Notes: generated by a model from the letters alone, not told the origin. A stretch of DNA of 64,000 nt from Microbacteriaceae bacterium (GCA_031177985.1 JAPSJW010000001.1:682001-746000), one strand, 5' to 3'; shown: positions 1 to 12,227, counted from the first letter of the stretch. Numbers and translations: made by a program.

Positions 1-15
1 GCTGACGCCGAAGGT

Positions 16-972
16 CTAGTTCCCCGCCGCCGCACTGAAGGTCCCGGCGAGGCGACGGAACGCCTCCCGCACCTCGTCGCCCTCGACGACCTCGATCTCG
101 AAGCCGCTGAGGCCGAGGTAGAGGGCGATCTCCTCGGCTCTGGTGCCGCCGGTGGAGAGCATCGATGTGCCGTCGCCGAGGTCGACGACGTCCGCGACCG
201 CCGGGCCGAACGAGCGTCGCACCGCGTCGGCCTCGGCGCGCACACGGAGTCTTGCGCGCAGCGGGTAGGGGGCGGTGCTGATGCTGTGGCTGGTGAAGCG
301 GCGCAGCTCGTCGTCAGGGATGCGGTGCGGTGTGAAGGTCGTAGGCAGCGTGCGCACGGAGTCGACGCGGTCGAGTCGGTAGTGCCGCCATCCGCCCTGG
401 TCGGCGTCGCGGGCCACGAGGTACCAGTGCTCAGGGGTGTGCACGATGCGGTGCGGCTGAACCGTGCGTTCCACCTCGCGGCCGTCGTGCCTGCGATACC
501 TGAGAAGCACCATCCGGCTGCCCGAGATCGCCCGGGCGAGCGTGGTCATCGTGCCGACGGCGACCTCCTCGGTCGGTGCGGCAAGGAGCACGATCGAGCG
601 CTCGACGTCGGAGATCTGCTCGCGAGTGCCCGACGACAGCGACTGCTCGAGCTTCGCCAGGGCGCGCGCTGCGGCATCCTCGATTCCGGTGATGACGGAC
701 CCCGCCGCGACACGCAGGCCGACCGCGATCGCGGCAGCCTCGTCCTCGGTGAGCGTCAGAGGCGGCAGTGCCGCCCCCGGCCCCAGCCGGTACCCGCCGC
801 CCACCCCGCGGGTCGCCTCGATGCCGTATCCGAGTTCGCGCAGGTCGTCGATGTCGCGGCGCAGGGTGCGGTCGCTCACCTCCAGGCGCCGACGCAGCTC
901 GCTCCCGCTCCACTCGCGTCGGGACTGCAGCAGGCCGAGCAGCGCCATCGTGCGCCCCGTGGTTCTCGACAT
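16..972 (-). CDS. WYL-domain transcriptional regulator
   Basis: A 318-residue cytosolic DNA-binding regulator. Residues about 5-60 form a DeoR-like winged helix-turn-helix (GSELRRRLEVSDRTLRRDI followed by GGGYRLG). The middle and C-terminal parts carry a WYL domain, seen in the segment HRIVHTPEHWYLVARD and the following RHYRLDRVDSV. WYL domains bind small ligands or nucleic acid and usually control a nearby gene. The gene is divergent from the epoxide hydrolase at 1034, with about 60 nt between them, so that gene is a plausible target. The length fits the YafY/PafC-like group. The ligand cannot be read from sequence. Confidence 0.9.
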   Translation of the reverse strand: MSRTTGRTMALLGLLQSRREWSGSELRRRLEVSDRTLRRDIDDLRELGYGIEATRGVGGGYRLGPGAALPPLTLTEDEAAAIAVGLRVAAGSVITGIEDAAARALAKLEQSLSSGTREQISDVERSIVLLAAPTEEVAVGTMTTLARAISGSRMVLLRYRRHDGREVERTVQPHRIVHTPEHWYLVARDADQGGWRHYRLDRVDSVRTLPTTFTPHRIPDDELRRFTSHSISTAPYPLRARLRVRAEADAVRRSFGPAVADVVDLGDGTSMLSTGGTRAEEIALYLGLSGFEIEVVEGDEVREAFRRLAGTFSAAAGN

Positions 973-1033
973 GGCTCCACGATCCCATCAATTGCGGCCG
1001 TATGACGGCCGGAACGCACGGGAGGCTCGAAGC

Positions 1034-2191
1034 ATGACCGAATCCCAGCTCACCCCGTTCGTGATCGACATCCCCGAGTCGCTTCTCGAGGATCTCCGCA
1101 GCCGGCTGCAGTCAGCGCGGCTACCGCACCCCCTCCCCGGCGACGACTGGTCGACCGGTGTGCCGATCGGAGTCCTCAGCGACCTCGCGCAGCGGTGGGC
1201 CGCCCATGACTGGCGAGCGACCGAGCAGCGGCTCAACCGGGTGCCGCAGTTCACGACGACCATCGACGGGCAGACCATCCACTTCCTGCACGTGAAGTCG
1301 GATACCGCCGGCGCGCAGCCCCTTCTGCTGCTGCACGGCTGGCCCGGGTCGTTCCTCGAGTTCGAGCGGCTCATCGGTCCGCTCACCGACCCGGTCGCCC
1401 ACGGCGGTCGGGCGGAGGATGCGTTCGACGTCGTCATCCCCTCCCTGCCCGGGTTCGGCTTCTCGACGCCGCTCGAGGCGCCGGGATGGACGACGACGCG
1501 GATCGCCGACGCCTTCCTGCAGCTCATGAGCCGGGTCGGCTACGAGCGCTTCCTCGTGCAGGGCGGCGACGTCGGTGCCGCGATCGCCCCCGAACTGGGC
1601 CGGGTCGATCCCGACCGCGTGGTCGGCGTCCACGTGAACGGCACCCTGGGCGACTTCGTGGCCGAGGTCGACGAGGGAACCGCCGGCGCACTCTCATCGC
1701 TCGAGCACGACCGGCTCCGGCGAGTGGGCGAGTTCATGCAGCGCGAGTTCGGGTACATCGCCATCCAGTCGACCCGCCCCGGCTTGATCGGCGCGATGCT
1801 CGCCGACAGCCCGGTGGCGCAGCTGGCCTGGATGCTCGACAAGCTGCATGCCTGGAGCCACCCCGTGCAAGCACCGGCCACCGAGGTGCTCGGTGAGGAG
1901 TTCGTCTTCGCCAACGCGTCCCTGTACTGGTTCACGGCGTCGGCCGGTTCCGCGGCGTACGTCGGCTACGCCCAGAAGCAGGGATGGGGTGCGCCCTCGA
2001 TCAACTCAGGTGTGCCCACCGCGGCGATCCAGTTCGCGCACGACATCGGGGTGCGGCGCTTCGCGGAGTTCAGCAACACCATCGTGCGGTGGACGGACGT
2101 CGAGGACCGCGGCGGCCACTTCGCCGCGCTCGAGGAGCCCGACCTGCTCGTCGGCGACATCCGTGCGTTCGCGGCGCAGCTGCGCGGCTGA
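1034..2191 (+). CDS. epoxide hydrolase (EHN + alpha/beta hydrolase)
   Basis: A 385-residue cytosolic alpha/beta hydrolase of the microsomal epoxide hydrolase type. Residues about 5-110 match the EHN cap (FVIDIPESLLEDLRSRL, DDWSTGVP). The fold motif HGWPGS lies at 101-106. The nucleophile is probably D179 in QGGDVGAA, and the catalytic His is H362 in RGGHFAALEEPD. The family hydrolyses epoxides to diols through an ester intermediate; the natural substrate is unknown. The open frame extends upstream to 464, but that part lies antisense to the WYL gene. ATG 1034 has a GGGAGG ribosome site at 1019-1024. It is divergent from the WYL regulator. Confidence 0.88.
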   Translation: MTESQLTPFVIDIPESLLEDLRSRLQSARLPHPLPGDDWSTGVPIGVLSDLAQRWAAHDWRATEQRLNRVPQFTTTIDGQTIHFLHVKSDTAGAQPLLLLHGWPGSFLEFERLIGPLTDPVAHGGRAEDAFDVVIPSLPGFGFSTPLEAPGWTTTRIADAFLQLMSRVGYERFLVQGGDVGAAIAPELGRVDPDRVVGVHVNGTLGDFVAEVDEGTAGALSSLEHDRLRRVGEFMQREFGYIAIQSTRPGLIGAMLADSPVAQLAWMLDKLHAWSHPVQAPATEVLGEEFVFANASLYWFTASAGSAAYVGYAQKQGWGAPSINSGVPTAAIQFAHDIGVRRFAEFSNTIVRWTDVEDRGGHFAALEEPDLLVGDIRAFAAQLRG

Positions 2192-2212
2192 CGACGATGG
2201 GCGACGACCGGG

Positions 2213-2491
2213 TCAGCGGCTGGCGCCGGCGTCCACGCGCCTCAGGATCATCCCCGCATGGTGCAGCACGCCGTCGATGAAGTCGCCGTCCGCGGTGAAG
2301 CCGGTGTCGTCGAGGTACTCGATGTGGTCGCCCTCCATCCAGTAGCGGCCCGTGTAGGCCGCCTCGCGGGCGCCGCGCGCTTCGACATAGCGGCCGTCGG
2401 CACGCAGCTCGTGACGCACGTAGCGGTCGTCGGTCACCCACAGGCCCACGGGCAGATCCTGCTGAACGGAGGGATTCGCGAAGTCGGTCAT
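2213..2491 (-). CDS. Atu4866-domain protein
   Basis: A 92-residue small soluble protein that resembles the Atu4866 family: GLWVTDDRYVRHELRADGRY, then GRYWMEGDHIEYLDDTGFTADGDF and LHHAGM. Members are compact beta proteins of unknown biochemical role, often beside redox or regulatory genes. The start is supported by a -10 hexamer TAGCTT at 2498-2503 (minus strand), exactly 6 nt before the ATG, so the mRNA is probably leaderless. It is convergent with the epoxide hydrolase, 21 nt apart. Family recognition is by motif memory. Confidence 0.75.
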   Translation of the reverse strand: MTDFANPSVQQDLPVGLWVTDDRYVRHELRADGRYVEARGAREAAYTGRYWMEGDHIEYLDDTGFTADGDFIDGVLHHAGMILRRVDAGASR

Positions 2492-2561
2492 GCTTCGAAG
2501 CTAGAAGGGTCATCGAAGCGGAGGCAGGCCGTGTCGCACCTACCCTTCCGACCCAGTCGGC

Positions 2562-3164
2562 CTACCGCTGCAGCAGGGCGTCGAGCCCGACCGCCATCGC
2601 CGCGGCGAGGCGGAAGTCGACGCGCTGGTCGGGAACGTCGACGGTGTAGCGGTCGCGCAGCGAGAACTGCCGCTCGCTCGACATGACGACCGCGCCCGAC
2701 TGCTTGTCCTTGAAGTCGAAGTGGAACGAGAACGGGAAGTCGATGAAGCGGCGGAGGATCGCGATGAGCTGGCTGCGCTCCTGGCCGTAGGCGTCGATGC
2801 CGGGACCGCCGAGGTGGAAGCTCGAGCGCAGCAGGCTCGCGCCGAAGTCCTTCTGGAAGTAGCCGATCGGGGTGCCCGCGGCGTCGAAGACGTCGTAGAC
2901 GGCGCCGAGGTCGAGTGCCTGCCGTGCCTGGAAGGAGAACACCGGCGTGCTGCGCTGCTCGTCGGAGTAGAAGGTCACCTGCTCTCGGAACGCGAGCCGC
3001 TTCTGCTGAGCGACCGCCAGCACCGCGCCCTCGCTGCCGTCGGGGTTCGCGGCCCGGATCTCGTAGCGGTTCACCATCATCGTGATGCGCTGCTTCACGT
3101 AGAAGCGGGCGAGATGCTGAATGCCACTGGCGGGCACGGACGGTGTCGAGGATGCGTCGGTCAC
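2562..3164 (-). CDS. LURP-one-related / tubby-like protein
   Basis: About 200 residues, mostly beta strand, resembling the LURP-one-related (tubby C-like) family: an N-terminal FYVKQRITMMVNRYEI strand, a run on lipid-like barrel segments (VYDVFDAAGTPIGYFQKDF), and a C-terminal RYTVDVPDQRVDFRLAAAMAVGLDAL helix that would plug the barrel. No catalytic residues are apparent; membrane or lipid association is known for relatives but is inference here. A GTG at 3168-3170 is also in frame, but TAGACT at 3173-3178 (minus) would be only 2 nt from it and is 8 nt from the GTG at 3164, so the latter is preferred. Confidence 0.65.
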   Translation of the reverse strand: MTDASSTPSVPASGIQHLARFYVKQRITMMVNRYEIRAANPDGSEGAVLAVAQQKRLAFREQVTFYSDEQRSTPVFSFQARQALDLGAVYDVFDAAGTPIGYFQKDFGASLLRSSFHLGGPGIDAYGQERSQLIAILRRFIDFPFSFHFDFKDKQSGAVVMSSERQFSLRDRYTVDVPDQRVDFRLAAAMAVGLDALLQR

Positions 3165-3219
3165 GTGCACCGAGTCTAGGACCCGCCCGCCCGGGCGGCG
3201 TCGTACCGCGGTACCGGAT

Positions 3220-4056
3220 TCAGCGCATCGGCCGCAGCGAGCGCGCGTACTCGCCGGGCGTGAGATCCGTCGCCCGCCGGAAGTCGTTCGTCAGGTGCGC
3301 CTGGTCCACATAGCCGAGCTCGACGGCGAGGGCAGCGAGGTCGACGGAGGGTTCGATCGAGAGCACTCGGGCGACCTCCTGCAGGCGCACCCAGCGGCTC
3401 ACCCACTTCGGACCGCGTCCGAGGGTGCGCTTGAGCGCCCGCTGCGTCGCCCGCTCGCTGACTCCCAGTTCGGCAGCGAGGTTGCCTGTGCGGTCGCGCA
3501 GCGTGCCGGTCAGGTGATCGAGGATCCGGTTCGCCAGCAGCAGCTCCTGGTCGGGGGCGGCGCCCGCGGCCAGTGCGGCCCGCAGCGCCTCGTCGGCCAG
3601 CTCCGCCTGGTGCGCCGGGTCGTCGACGCGACGGATGCCGGCGAGCAGGGTGTGCAGGCCGGGGTCGCGGTCGGGCGTGAGCACGACGGTCGCGTCGGCC
3701 ACCGCGTCGGCCGGGATCGAGGACAGCAGCGGCATCCCCGCCGGTCGCAGGCGGATGCCGAATGCCTCGCCGGAACCGGAGATCGTGCGCATCCAGGTGC
3801 GGCCGTAGACGCCCGTGATGACGAGCGGCCCGGGAACGTCGCCCGATTCGAGGGTGAGGGTGATCCCTGGGCTCGCCAGGATGCGCTGTTGGATGGACTC
3901 GCCTTCGGGCAGGCTCCAGCGCACGTGCCAGTAGCGCTCGACGGCGTGCGCCACCTCGGCCGACGGCTGGTGCCAGGTCGCGTCGTAGCGCCGCAGGTTG
4001 GCGGGCTCGAGCACGCCCGACCGCTCCTCAGGGGCGATGCGTCGCGTCGAGCTCAC
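3220..4056 (-). CDS. AraC-family transcriptional regulator
   Basis: 278 residues. The N-terminal part (about 20-160) is a cupin-like sensor region of the type found in many actinobacterial AraC proteins (HAVERYWHVRW, GITLTLESG, GVYGRTW). The C-terminal 100 residues are the double helix-turn-helix: LAAELGVSERATQRALKRT and LAALAVELGYVDQAHLTNDF, ending in TDLTPGEYARSLR. Start codon GTG is preceded by TAGGTT (4063-4068, minus) with a 6-nt spacer, suggesting a leaderless mRNA. It is divergent from the DUF6157 gene at 4120, which may be its target. The effector is unknown. Confidence 0.88.
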   Translation of the reverse strand: MSSTRRIAPEERSGVLEPANLRRYDATWHQPSAEVAHAVERYWHVRWSLPEGESIQQRILASPGITLTLESGDVPGPLVITGVYGRTWMRTISGSGEAFGIRLRPAGMPLLSSIPADAVADATVVLTPDRDPGLHTLLAGIRRVDDPAHQAELADEALRAALAAGAAPDQELLLANRILDHLTGTLRDRTGNLAAELGVSERATQRALKRTLGRGPKWVSRWVRLQEVARVLSIEPSVDLAALAVELGYVDQAHLTNDFRRATDLTPGEYARSLRPMR

Positions 4057-4119
4057 TCGCCCAACCTAGACGTCGGAAATCTCCAAGACCGGGCACCGCG
4101 CGTGCGGCATCCTCGCACC

Positions 4120-4527
4120 ATGCACACGACCAACTACTACGACACCTTCATCGCGGTGGCGCCCGACTGTCCGGTGGTCTCCGCCGAGGCGCCGCCGAGC
4201 CGGGGCACGCCGTCGGTCGCCGAGCTGCAGTTCGCCATGATCGCCGAGCACCCGTACCGTCACACCTCCGATGAGGTGCTGTTCGCCGTGCATGCCCGCC
4301 GCGCCGACCTCGCCGATGAGGAGCTCGCGGAAGCGCGTCAGGCGTTCTTCTCGAAGGGGCAGCCGTGTCTTCGCTCGTCCCCTCTCCCCAAGCGTTACGG
4401 ATGGGGAGTGCACGCGGATGCCGAAGGCCGCGTCGCCCTCGTGCCGCTCGGTTCGCAGGAGTATCTGGCGCTCGCCGCCGATCCGTCGGTGAAGCAGCTG
4501 CTCGCGATGCGCTCGAAGCGGGGGTGA
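4120..4527 (+). CDS. DUF6157-like protein
   Basis: 135 residues, soluble, without signal peptide or membrane segment. The sequence MHTTNYYDTFIAVAPDCPV and the later RYGWGVHADAEGRVAL match what I recall of DUF6157, a family of unknown function common in Actinobacteria and Firmicutes. The region PYRHTSDEVLFAVHARRADL suggests a compact alpha/beta fold. The upstream open frame overlaps the AraC gene antisense and is not real; ATG 4120 is the first start after the divergent promoter region. Confidence 0.65.
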   Translation: MHTTNYYDTFIAVAPDCPVVSAEAPPSRGTPSVAELQFAMIAEHPYRHTSDEVLFAVHARRADLADEELAEARQAFFSKGQPCLRSSPLPKRYGWGVHADAEGRVALVPLGSQEYLALAADPSVKQLLAMRSKRG

Positions 4528-4647
4528 TTCCGCCGCGCTCCGTGCGACGACGGGACGCGCTCCATCAGGTGTGACGAAATGCGCGCGACCCCCGTGCGGG
4601 GGTGCAGAATCGGAGGGTATGCAACGCCGCACACATGGGGAGGGTCG

Positions 4648-6933
<2,286 letters not shown>

Positions 6934-6946
6934 GAGGACGGCGCCC

Positions 6947-7162
6947 ATGAGCGAGCTGACACAGCGCGCGGCGACCTTTGCCCGCAGGACGGGGCGAGGC
7001 GCCTGGTGGTACCTCACCTCGCTCATGGGCGACCGCGCCTACGCGACCTACGTCGACCACCTGCGCCGGGCGCATCCGGAGCAGACGCCGGTGAGCGAGC
7101 GCCAGTTCTGGCGCGAGCGGTACGCCGACCAGGACCGGTCGCCGGGCTCCCGCTGCTGCTGA
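6947..7162 (+). CDS. YbdD/YjiX family protein
   Basis: A 71-residue small basic protein of the YbdD/YjiX (DUF466) family: [20 protein letters not shown] followed by [20 protein letters not shown]. Genes of this family almost always follow cstA or btsT-type genes and the product is thought to assist the transporter. Here it starts 13 nt after the cstA stop with GAGAGGA at 6932-6938 as ribosome site. The protein ends in a CC pair, which is not general in the family. Confidence 0.92.
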   Translation: MSELTQRAATFARRTGRGAWWYLTSLMGDRAYATYVDHLRRAHPEQTPVSERQFWRERYADQDRSPGSRCC

Positions 7163-7243
7163 CCGGAGTAGCCGGCCCGGGAGTTTCGCGCGGTGTCCGC
7201 CGCGTGCGCCACACTGGTGCGGACCCCACGCGAGGAGAACTCC

Positions 7244-9592
7244 ATGACTGCCGATGTGCCCCGCCCCGACGCCCACGACGTCATCCGCGTCGTCGGCGCT
7301 CGGGAGAACAACCTGAAGAACGTCTCGGTGGAGATCCCCAAGCGCCGACTGACGGTCTTCACCGGGGTGAGCGGCTCTGGCAAGTCGTCGCTCGTCTTCG
7401 GCACGATCGCCACCGAGTCCCGCCGGCTCATCAACGAGACCTATCCGACCTTCGTGCAGGGCTTCATGCCGCAGCTGTCGCGCCCCGAGGTCGACGCGCT
7501 CGAGAACATCAGCGCGGCCATCCTCGTCGATCAGGAGCGGATGGGCGCGAACGCCCGCTCGACCGTCGGAACCGCGACGGACGTCTACGCCATGCTGCGG
7601 ATGCTCTTCAGCCGTCTCGGCCAACCGCACGTCGGATCGCCCCAGGCATTCTCGTTCAACGTGCCGTCGGTGCGCGGCGCCGGCGCGGTCACCGTCGAGA
7701 AGGGCGGCCAGAAGCTCAAGGAGCGCAGGTCGTTCGAGATCACCGGCGGCATGTGTCCCCGCTGCGAGGGCCTCGGCGTCGTGAGCGACATCGACCTCGA
7801 CGAGCTGTTCGACAAGACGAAGTCGCTGGCTGACGGCGCTCTCACCATCCCCGGTTACAACGTCGACGGCTGGATGGTGAAGATCTTCACCGAGTCGGGC
7901 TTCGTCGACCCGAATAAGCCCATCCAGGACTACACCGAGCAGGAGCGTCAGGACCTCCTCTACAAGGAGCCGACCAAGGTCAAGGCCGCCGGCATCAACA
8001 TGACCTACGAGGGTCTCGTGCCGAAGATCACCAAGAGCCTCCTGCAGAAGGACCGCGACGGACTGCAGCCGCACGTGCGCGCCTTCGTCGACCGCGCCGT
8101 GAAGTTCCTGCCGTGCCCCGACTGCGGCGGCACCCGCCTGAACGAGGGCGCGCGCTCGTCGAAGATCGGCGGCGTGAGCATCGCGGATGCGGCGGCGATG
8201 CAGATCACCGACCTCGCTGTCTGGTTGCGCACCGTGGACGACCCAGCAGTCGCCCCGCTCATCAAGGGTCTGCGCGACACCGTGGACTCGTTCGTCGACA
8301 TCGGGCTCGGCTACCTCTCGCTCGACCGCTCCAGCGGCACGCTGTCGGGCGGGGAATCCCAGCGGACGAAGATGATCAAGCATCTCGGCTCGAGCCTCAC
8401 CGACATCACCTACGTCTTCGACGAGCCGACCGCGGGCCTGCACCCGCACGACATCGAGCGCATGAACTCGCTGCTGCAGCAGCTGCGCGACAAGGGCAAC
8501 ACCGTGCTCGTGGTCGAGCACAAGCCCGAGGTCATCGCCATCGCCGACCACGTCATCGACCTGGGGCCCGGCGCAGGGCGAGCGGGCGGGAGCATCCAGT
8601 ACGAGGGCGACCTCTCGGGGCTCCGCGCCTCGGGCACCCTCACCGGCCGCCACCTCGACCACCGCGCGCGCCTGAAGGACTCCACCCGCGCGCGCACCGG
8701 GGTGCTCGAGGTCCGCGGAGCGACCCAGCACAACCTGAAGAACGTCGATGTCGACATCCCGCTCGGCGTGCTCACCGTGGTGACCGGAGTCGCCGGATCC
8801 GGCAAGTCCTCGCTCATCCACGGCAACCTGCCGGCCTTCGACGACGTGGTGGTCGTCGACCAGTCGCCGATCAAGGGATCACGTCGCTCGAGCCCCGCCA
8901 CCTACACCGGCGTTCTCGACACCATCCGCACCGCTTTCGCCAAGGCCAACGGGGTGAAGCCGAGCCTGTTCAGTGCGAACTCAGAGGGTGCGTGCGACGC
9001 CTGCAAGGGCCTCGGGGTCATCATCACCGACCTCGGCTTCCAGTCCACCGTCGAGACGGTGTGCGAGGTGTGCGACGGCACCGGATTCAGTGACATCGTG
9101 CTGGAGTACACGCTGGAGGGGAAGAACATCTCCGAGGTGCTCGGGATGTCGGCGGCCGAGGCGGCGGAGTTCTTCCCGAAGGGCCCTGCGCACACCATTC
9201 TCGCGCGGATGGTCGACGTGGGTCTGGGGTATCTCACCCTCGGGCAAGCGCTCAATACCCTCTCGGGTGGCGAGCGGCAGCGCCTGAAGCTCGCGATCTC
9301 GATGGCGAAGAAGGGCGCGATCTACGTGCTCGACGAGCCGACCACGGGTCTGCACCTCGCGGACGTCGACAACATGCTCGGCATGCTGGACCGACTCGTC
9401 GACGCGGGCAACTCCGTGGTCGTGATCGAGCACCACCAGGCGGTCATGGCTCACGGGGACTGGATCATCGACATCGGGCCGGGCGCAGGGCGGGACGGCG
9501 GCACGGTGGTGTTCGAGGGCACTCCGGCCGACCTGGTGGCCGCCCGCTCGACCCTCACCGGGCGGCACCTCGCGGAGTACGTCGGCGCCTGA
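7244..9592 (+). CDS. UvrA-like ABC ATPase (short, class II)
   Basis: 782 residues with two UvrA-type ABC modules. Walker A loops are at about 41 (GVSGSGKSS) and 514 (GVAGSGKSS), and signatures LSGGESQR (about 366) and LSGGERQR (about 673). Zinc-binding pairs appear: CPRC (about 172), CPDC (about 290), CDAC (about 584) and CEVC (about 606). It is about 150 residues shorter than housekeeping UvrA, and the gap between Walker A and the first zinc pair is short, as in UvrA2/DrrC-type paralogues that lack the UvrB-binding insertion. A role in DNA-damage tolerance or drug self-protection is inference. ATG 7244 has GAGGAG at 7232-7237. Confidence 0.9.
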   Translation: MTADVPRPDAHDVIRVVGARENNLKNVSVEIPKRRLTVFTGVSGSGKSSLVFGTIATESRRLINETYPTFVQGFMPQLSRPEVDALENISAAILVDQERMGANARSTVGTATDVYAMLRMLFSRLGQPHVGSPQAFSFNVPSVRGAGAVTVEKGGQKLKERRSFEITGGMCPRCEGLGVVSDIDLDELFDKTKSLADGALTIPGYNVDGWMVKIFTESGFVDPNKPIQDYTEQERQDLLYKEPTKVKAAGINMTYEGLVPKITKSLLQKDRDGLQPHVRAFVDRAVKFLPCPDCGGTRLNEGARSSKIGGVSIADAAAMQITDLAVWLRTVDDPAVAPLIKGLRDTVDSFVDIGLGYLSLDRSSGTLSGGESQRTKMIKHLGSSLTDITYVFDEPTAGLHPHDIERMNSLLQQLRDKGNTVLVVEHKPEVIAIADHVIDLGPGAGRAGGSIQYEGDLSGLRASGTLTGRHLDHRARLKDSTRARTGVLEVRGATQHNLKNVDVDIPLGVLTVVTGVAGSGKSSLIHGNLPAFDDVVVVDQSPIKGSRRSSPATYTGVLDTIRTAFAKANGVKPSLFSANSEGACDACKGLGVIITDLGFQSTVETVCEVCDGTGFSDIVLEYTLEGKNISEVLGMSAAEAAEFFPKGPAHTILARMVDVGLGYLTLGQALNTLSGGERQRLKLAISMAKKGAIYVLDEPTTGLHLADVDNMLGMLDRLVDAGNSVVVIEHHQAVMAHGDWIIDIGPGAGRDGGTVVFEGTPADLVAARSTLTGRHLAEYVGA

Positions 9593-9634
9593 GACCAGTG
9601 CGTCGGCCCGTGGAGACGTCGGGCCACGGCGCGG

Positions 9635-10303
9635 TCAGGCGGGTTCGGCGCCGCGGCGCACGAAGCCCGTCTCGTAGGCGAGCACGACGGCCTGCACCCG
9701 GTCGCGCACCCCCAGCTTCGCGAGCAGTCGCGTCACGTGCGCCTTGACCGTCGCCTCGCTCACGAAGAGCTGAGACCCGATCTCCGCATTCGAGAGCCCA
9801 CGCGCGATCAGCAGCCAGATCTCGCGCTCGCGCTCGGTCAGATCGTCGAAGCTGCGGCTCGGCGGCGCCTCCGCCGCGGGCTCCCGCAGGTAGCGCTCGA
9901 TCAGTCTGCGCGTGACCGCCGGAGCCAGCAGCGCCTCGCCCGCGGCGACCGTGCGCACCGCCTCCACGAGTCGATCGGGCGACGCGTCCTTGAGCAGGAA
10001 GCCGGCGGCTCCCGCCTGCAGCGCGCGGTACACGTACTCGTCGAGATCGAACGTCGTGAGCACCAGCACCCGAGGCGGGTCGGGCAGCTCCCGCAGGCGC
10101 CGGGTGGCCTCGATGCCGTCGACGCGGGGCATGCGGATGTCCATCAGCACGACGTCCGGATGCAGCGACTCCGCCAGCGCGACGGCGGATTCGCCGTCCT
10201 CCGCCTCGCCGACCACCTCGAGGTCCTGGGACTCCAGCACGCCGACGATGCCCGAGCGGACGAGCGGATGGTCGTCGACGACGACGACGCGCAGGGCGGT
10301 CAC
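9635..10303 (-). CDS. NarL/LuxR-family response regulator
   Basis: 222 residues. Receiver domain (1-120) with acidic pair D10/D11, phospho-acceptor D55 in DVVLMDIRMP, and the conserved Lys in GFLLKDAS. The C-terminal LuxR helix-turn-helix is LTEREREIWLLIARGLSNAEIG plus VKAHVTRLLAKLGVRDR. It starts with GTG at 10301-10303, overlapping the stop of the histidine kinase gene by 4 nt (GTGA), so the two are translationally coupled. All catalytic receiver residues are present. Confidence 0.95.
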   Translation of the reverse strand: MTALRVVVVDDHPLVRSGIVGVLESQDLEVVGEAEDGESAVALAESLHPDVVLMDIRMPRVDGIEATRRLRELPDPPRVLVLTTFDLDEYVYRALQAGAAGFLLKDASPDRLVEAVRTVAAGEALLAPAVTRRLIERYLREPAAEAPPSRSFDDLTEREREIWLLIARGLSNAEIGSQLFVSEATVKAHVTRLLAKLGVRDRVQAVVLAYETGFVRRGAEPA

Positions 10304-11451
10304 GACCGCACCACCGGCAGTTCCGCCTCGACCGACCAGCCGCCGTCTGCCGTCGGCCCCGCCTCCAGCCGGCCGCCATAGACGCGCACTCGCTCCCGCA
10401 TCCCCAGGATGCCGTGCCCGCCGCCGCCCGGCGACGGTTCGGGCAGCGAACCGGCTCTGCTCGTCACGGCGACCCTGATCCGTTCGGCGTCGGTGTGGAC
10501 CGCCACCGTCACGGGAGCGCCTGGCGCGTGCTTGCGGACGTTGGTGAGCGCTTCCTGCACGATGCGGTACCCGGCGAGGGAGAGGCCGTCGGGCACGTCG
10601 GCACGCATCCCGTCGCGTTCAAGGGTCACCCGATGCCCGGCCGCCTCGGTCTCGGCGACCAGCTCGGGGATCCTCTCGAGTCCCGGTTGCGGGGCGTAGT
10701 GCACGTCGTCCTCCCGCAGCACTCCGAGCAGGTGCCGCATCTCCTCGAGAGCTTCCTGCGCGGTGCGGCGGGTGACCGCCAGATGCTTCCGCGCCCGCTC
10801 CGGATCCCGGTCGAGGAACTGCTCGGCGGCGCCGGCCTGCAGTACGACGACCGACACGGCGTGCGCGATGACATCGTGCAGCTCGCGGGCGATCCGGGCG
10901 CGCTCCAGCTGCACCGCCTCGCCGGCGACCCGGTCGACGTCCTCGCGGGTGGCTGCCACGGCGAGGCTCCGCTGCCGAACGACCCGACCCGCCGCCCAGG
11001 TGGCGCCGACGAAGAAGAAGAGGAACAGCGCGCCGGCGTTCTCGATGCCCGGGGAGCCGAAGTAGCCGAGCAGGTGGCTGCCGAGCATGGCGGCGATCGG
11101 CACGATCCCGAGCGCAACGCTCCGCCAGACCGGCCCGACGTGCGACGCCACGGTGAACGTCGCGACGAGCAGGCTCGGGAAGGGGTTGAACGTCGCGTGC
11201 GGACCGCTGGTCGCCGCGTGCGCGATGAACACCAGGCCGAGCACGAGCATGACGGTGCCCGGCAGCCGTCGGCGCGCGATGAGCGGGAGAGTCACCGCGA
11301 GCGCGAAGCCCAGCTGGGAGAGGAGAGGAGCGCCGGGGATGAGCAGAGCCTCGACGACCGCCCACGCCGCGAGGGTGCCCGCGATCGCGAGGTCGAGCGC
11401 GGAGGTCCAGGCCGGCAGCCGCACCCGTCGGGGGAGCGGGGGCGCGGTCAT
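10300..11451 (-). CDS. sensor histidine kinase (HisKA_3)
   Basis: 383 residues. Residues about 10-160 hold about five membrane helices without a clear extracellular sensor loop. The dimerisation/H-box is ARIARELHDVIAHAVSVVVLQ and the ATPase domain ends in the G-box HGILGMRERVRVYGG. This is the DesK/NarX-like kinase type that pairs with LuxR-type regulators, here the gene immediately downstream. The open frame reaches 11541, but TACCAT at 11458-11463 (minus) lies 6 nt before the ATG at 11451, matching the leaderless pattern, so that start is chosen. The signal sensed is unknown. Confidence 0.93.
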   Translation of the reverse strand: MTAPPLPRRVRLPAWTSALDLAIAGTLAAWAVVEALLIPGAPLLSQLGFALAVTLPLIARRRLPGTVMLVLGLVFIAHAATSGPHATFNPFPSLLVATFTVASHVGPVWRSVALGIVPIAAMLGSHLLGYFGSPGIENAGALFLFFFVGATWAAGRVVRQRSLAVAATREDVDRVAGEAVQLERARIARELHDVIAHAVSVVVLQAGAAEQFLDRDPERARKHLAVTRRTAQEALEEMRHLLGVLREDDVHYAPQPGLERIPELVAETEAAGHRVTLERDGMRADVPDGLSLAGYRIVQEALTNVRKHAPGAPVTVAVHTDAERIRVAVTSRAGSLPEPSPGGGGHGILGMRERVRVYGGRLEAGPTADGGWSVEAELPVVRS

Positions 11452-11637
11452 GCCGCCATGGTAGAGCCGGGGGCGCGCCCTTCGATGCCGACCTGGGGCT
11501 AGGCGGATGCCGACTTTCGTCGCGGGAGGGGTCGCCGTCATTCTCGACTCGCGGACGATGCCCGCGGGACAGCGGCCTCCTTAGCGTCGGTGTCGCCCGC
11601 TTCCGGGCTCCCGTACCCCGACTCGAGAGGTCCTCTG

Positions 11638-12216
11638 ATGACCAGCACCGCATCCGTTCACACGGCGCCCGCCACACCGTCCCCCGCCCGACGCCCGTCC
11701 GACCGCTTCGCCGGCTGGGCGGCAGTGCTCGCCGGAGTGTTCTCCATCGTGATGGGCACCTCGCAGCTTCTCTTCCCTCAGGATGAGGACCCGGCGATCG
11801 ACCCCCGCACCCGCGTGCTGCTGGTGCTCTTCACCCTCATCCTCTGGTCGCTCGTCGTCGTCCACTTCGCGCTCGTGCGCCGAGCGGGCAGCCGCTGGCC
11901 CGCCTGGGTCGCGTCGGCCGGCACCGTGCTGCTGACCATCGGCACGATCACGAGCGCCGCGAACGGCATCGACCTGGAGTTCTTCCCCGTGGTCGCCATG
12001 GCGGCGAACGCCCTGTGGTTCATCGGCTCGATCGCGCTCACGGTCTCGCTGCTGCGCGCCCGTCGGCTGCGGGCGGCGCTCGCCTGGCCGCTCCCGCTGG
12101 TTCCGGTGCTCTCGATCTTCGGATCGCAGCTCGGCGGCGGCATTCCCGCAGGCGCCTTCCTGCTGCTTCTCGCGGTGCTGCTGCTCCGTGCGAATGCGGA
12201 CCGACCCGTCCGCTGA
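11638..12216 (+). CDS. membrane protein of unknown function
   Basis: 192 residues with about five to six hydrophobic segments (FAGWAAVLAGVFSIVMG, VLLVLFTLILWSLVVV, WVASAGTVLLTIGTI, ALWFIGSIALTVSLL, LPLVPVLSIF, FLLLLAVLLLRA). The N-terminal ~28 residues are Ser/Thr/Pro-rich and cytosolic. No family was recognised. It is divergent from the two-component system, about 190 nt apart, which makes it a candidate target of that system. ATG 11638 follows GAGAGG at 11625-11630. Confidence 0.75.
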   Translation: MTSTASVHTAPATPSPARRPSDRFAGWAAVLAGVFSIVMGTSQLLFPQDEDPAIDPRTRVLLVLFTLILWSLVVVHFALVRRAGSRWPAWVASAGTVLLTIGTITSAANGIDLEFFPVVAMAANALWFIGSIALTVSLLRARRLRAALAWPLPLVPVLSIFGSQLGGGIPAGAFLLLLAVLLLRANADRPVR

Positions 12217-12227
12217 TGAGACGACGC

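Noticed and set aside
9601-9629. terminator between the UvrA-like gene and the response regulator
   Set aside because: Only 6-bp alternative stems can be drawn in this short convergent gap; not convincing enough to list.
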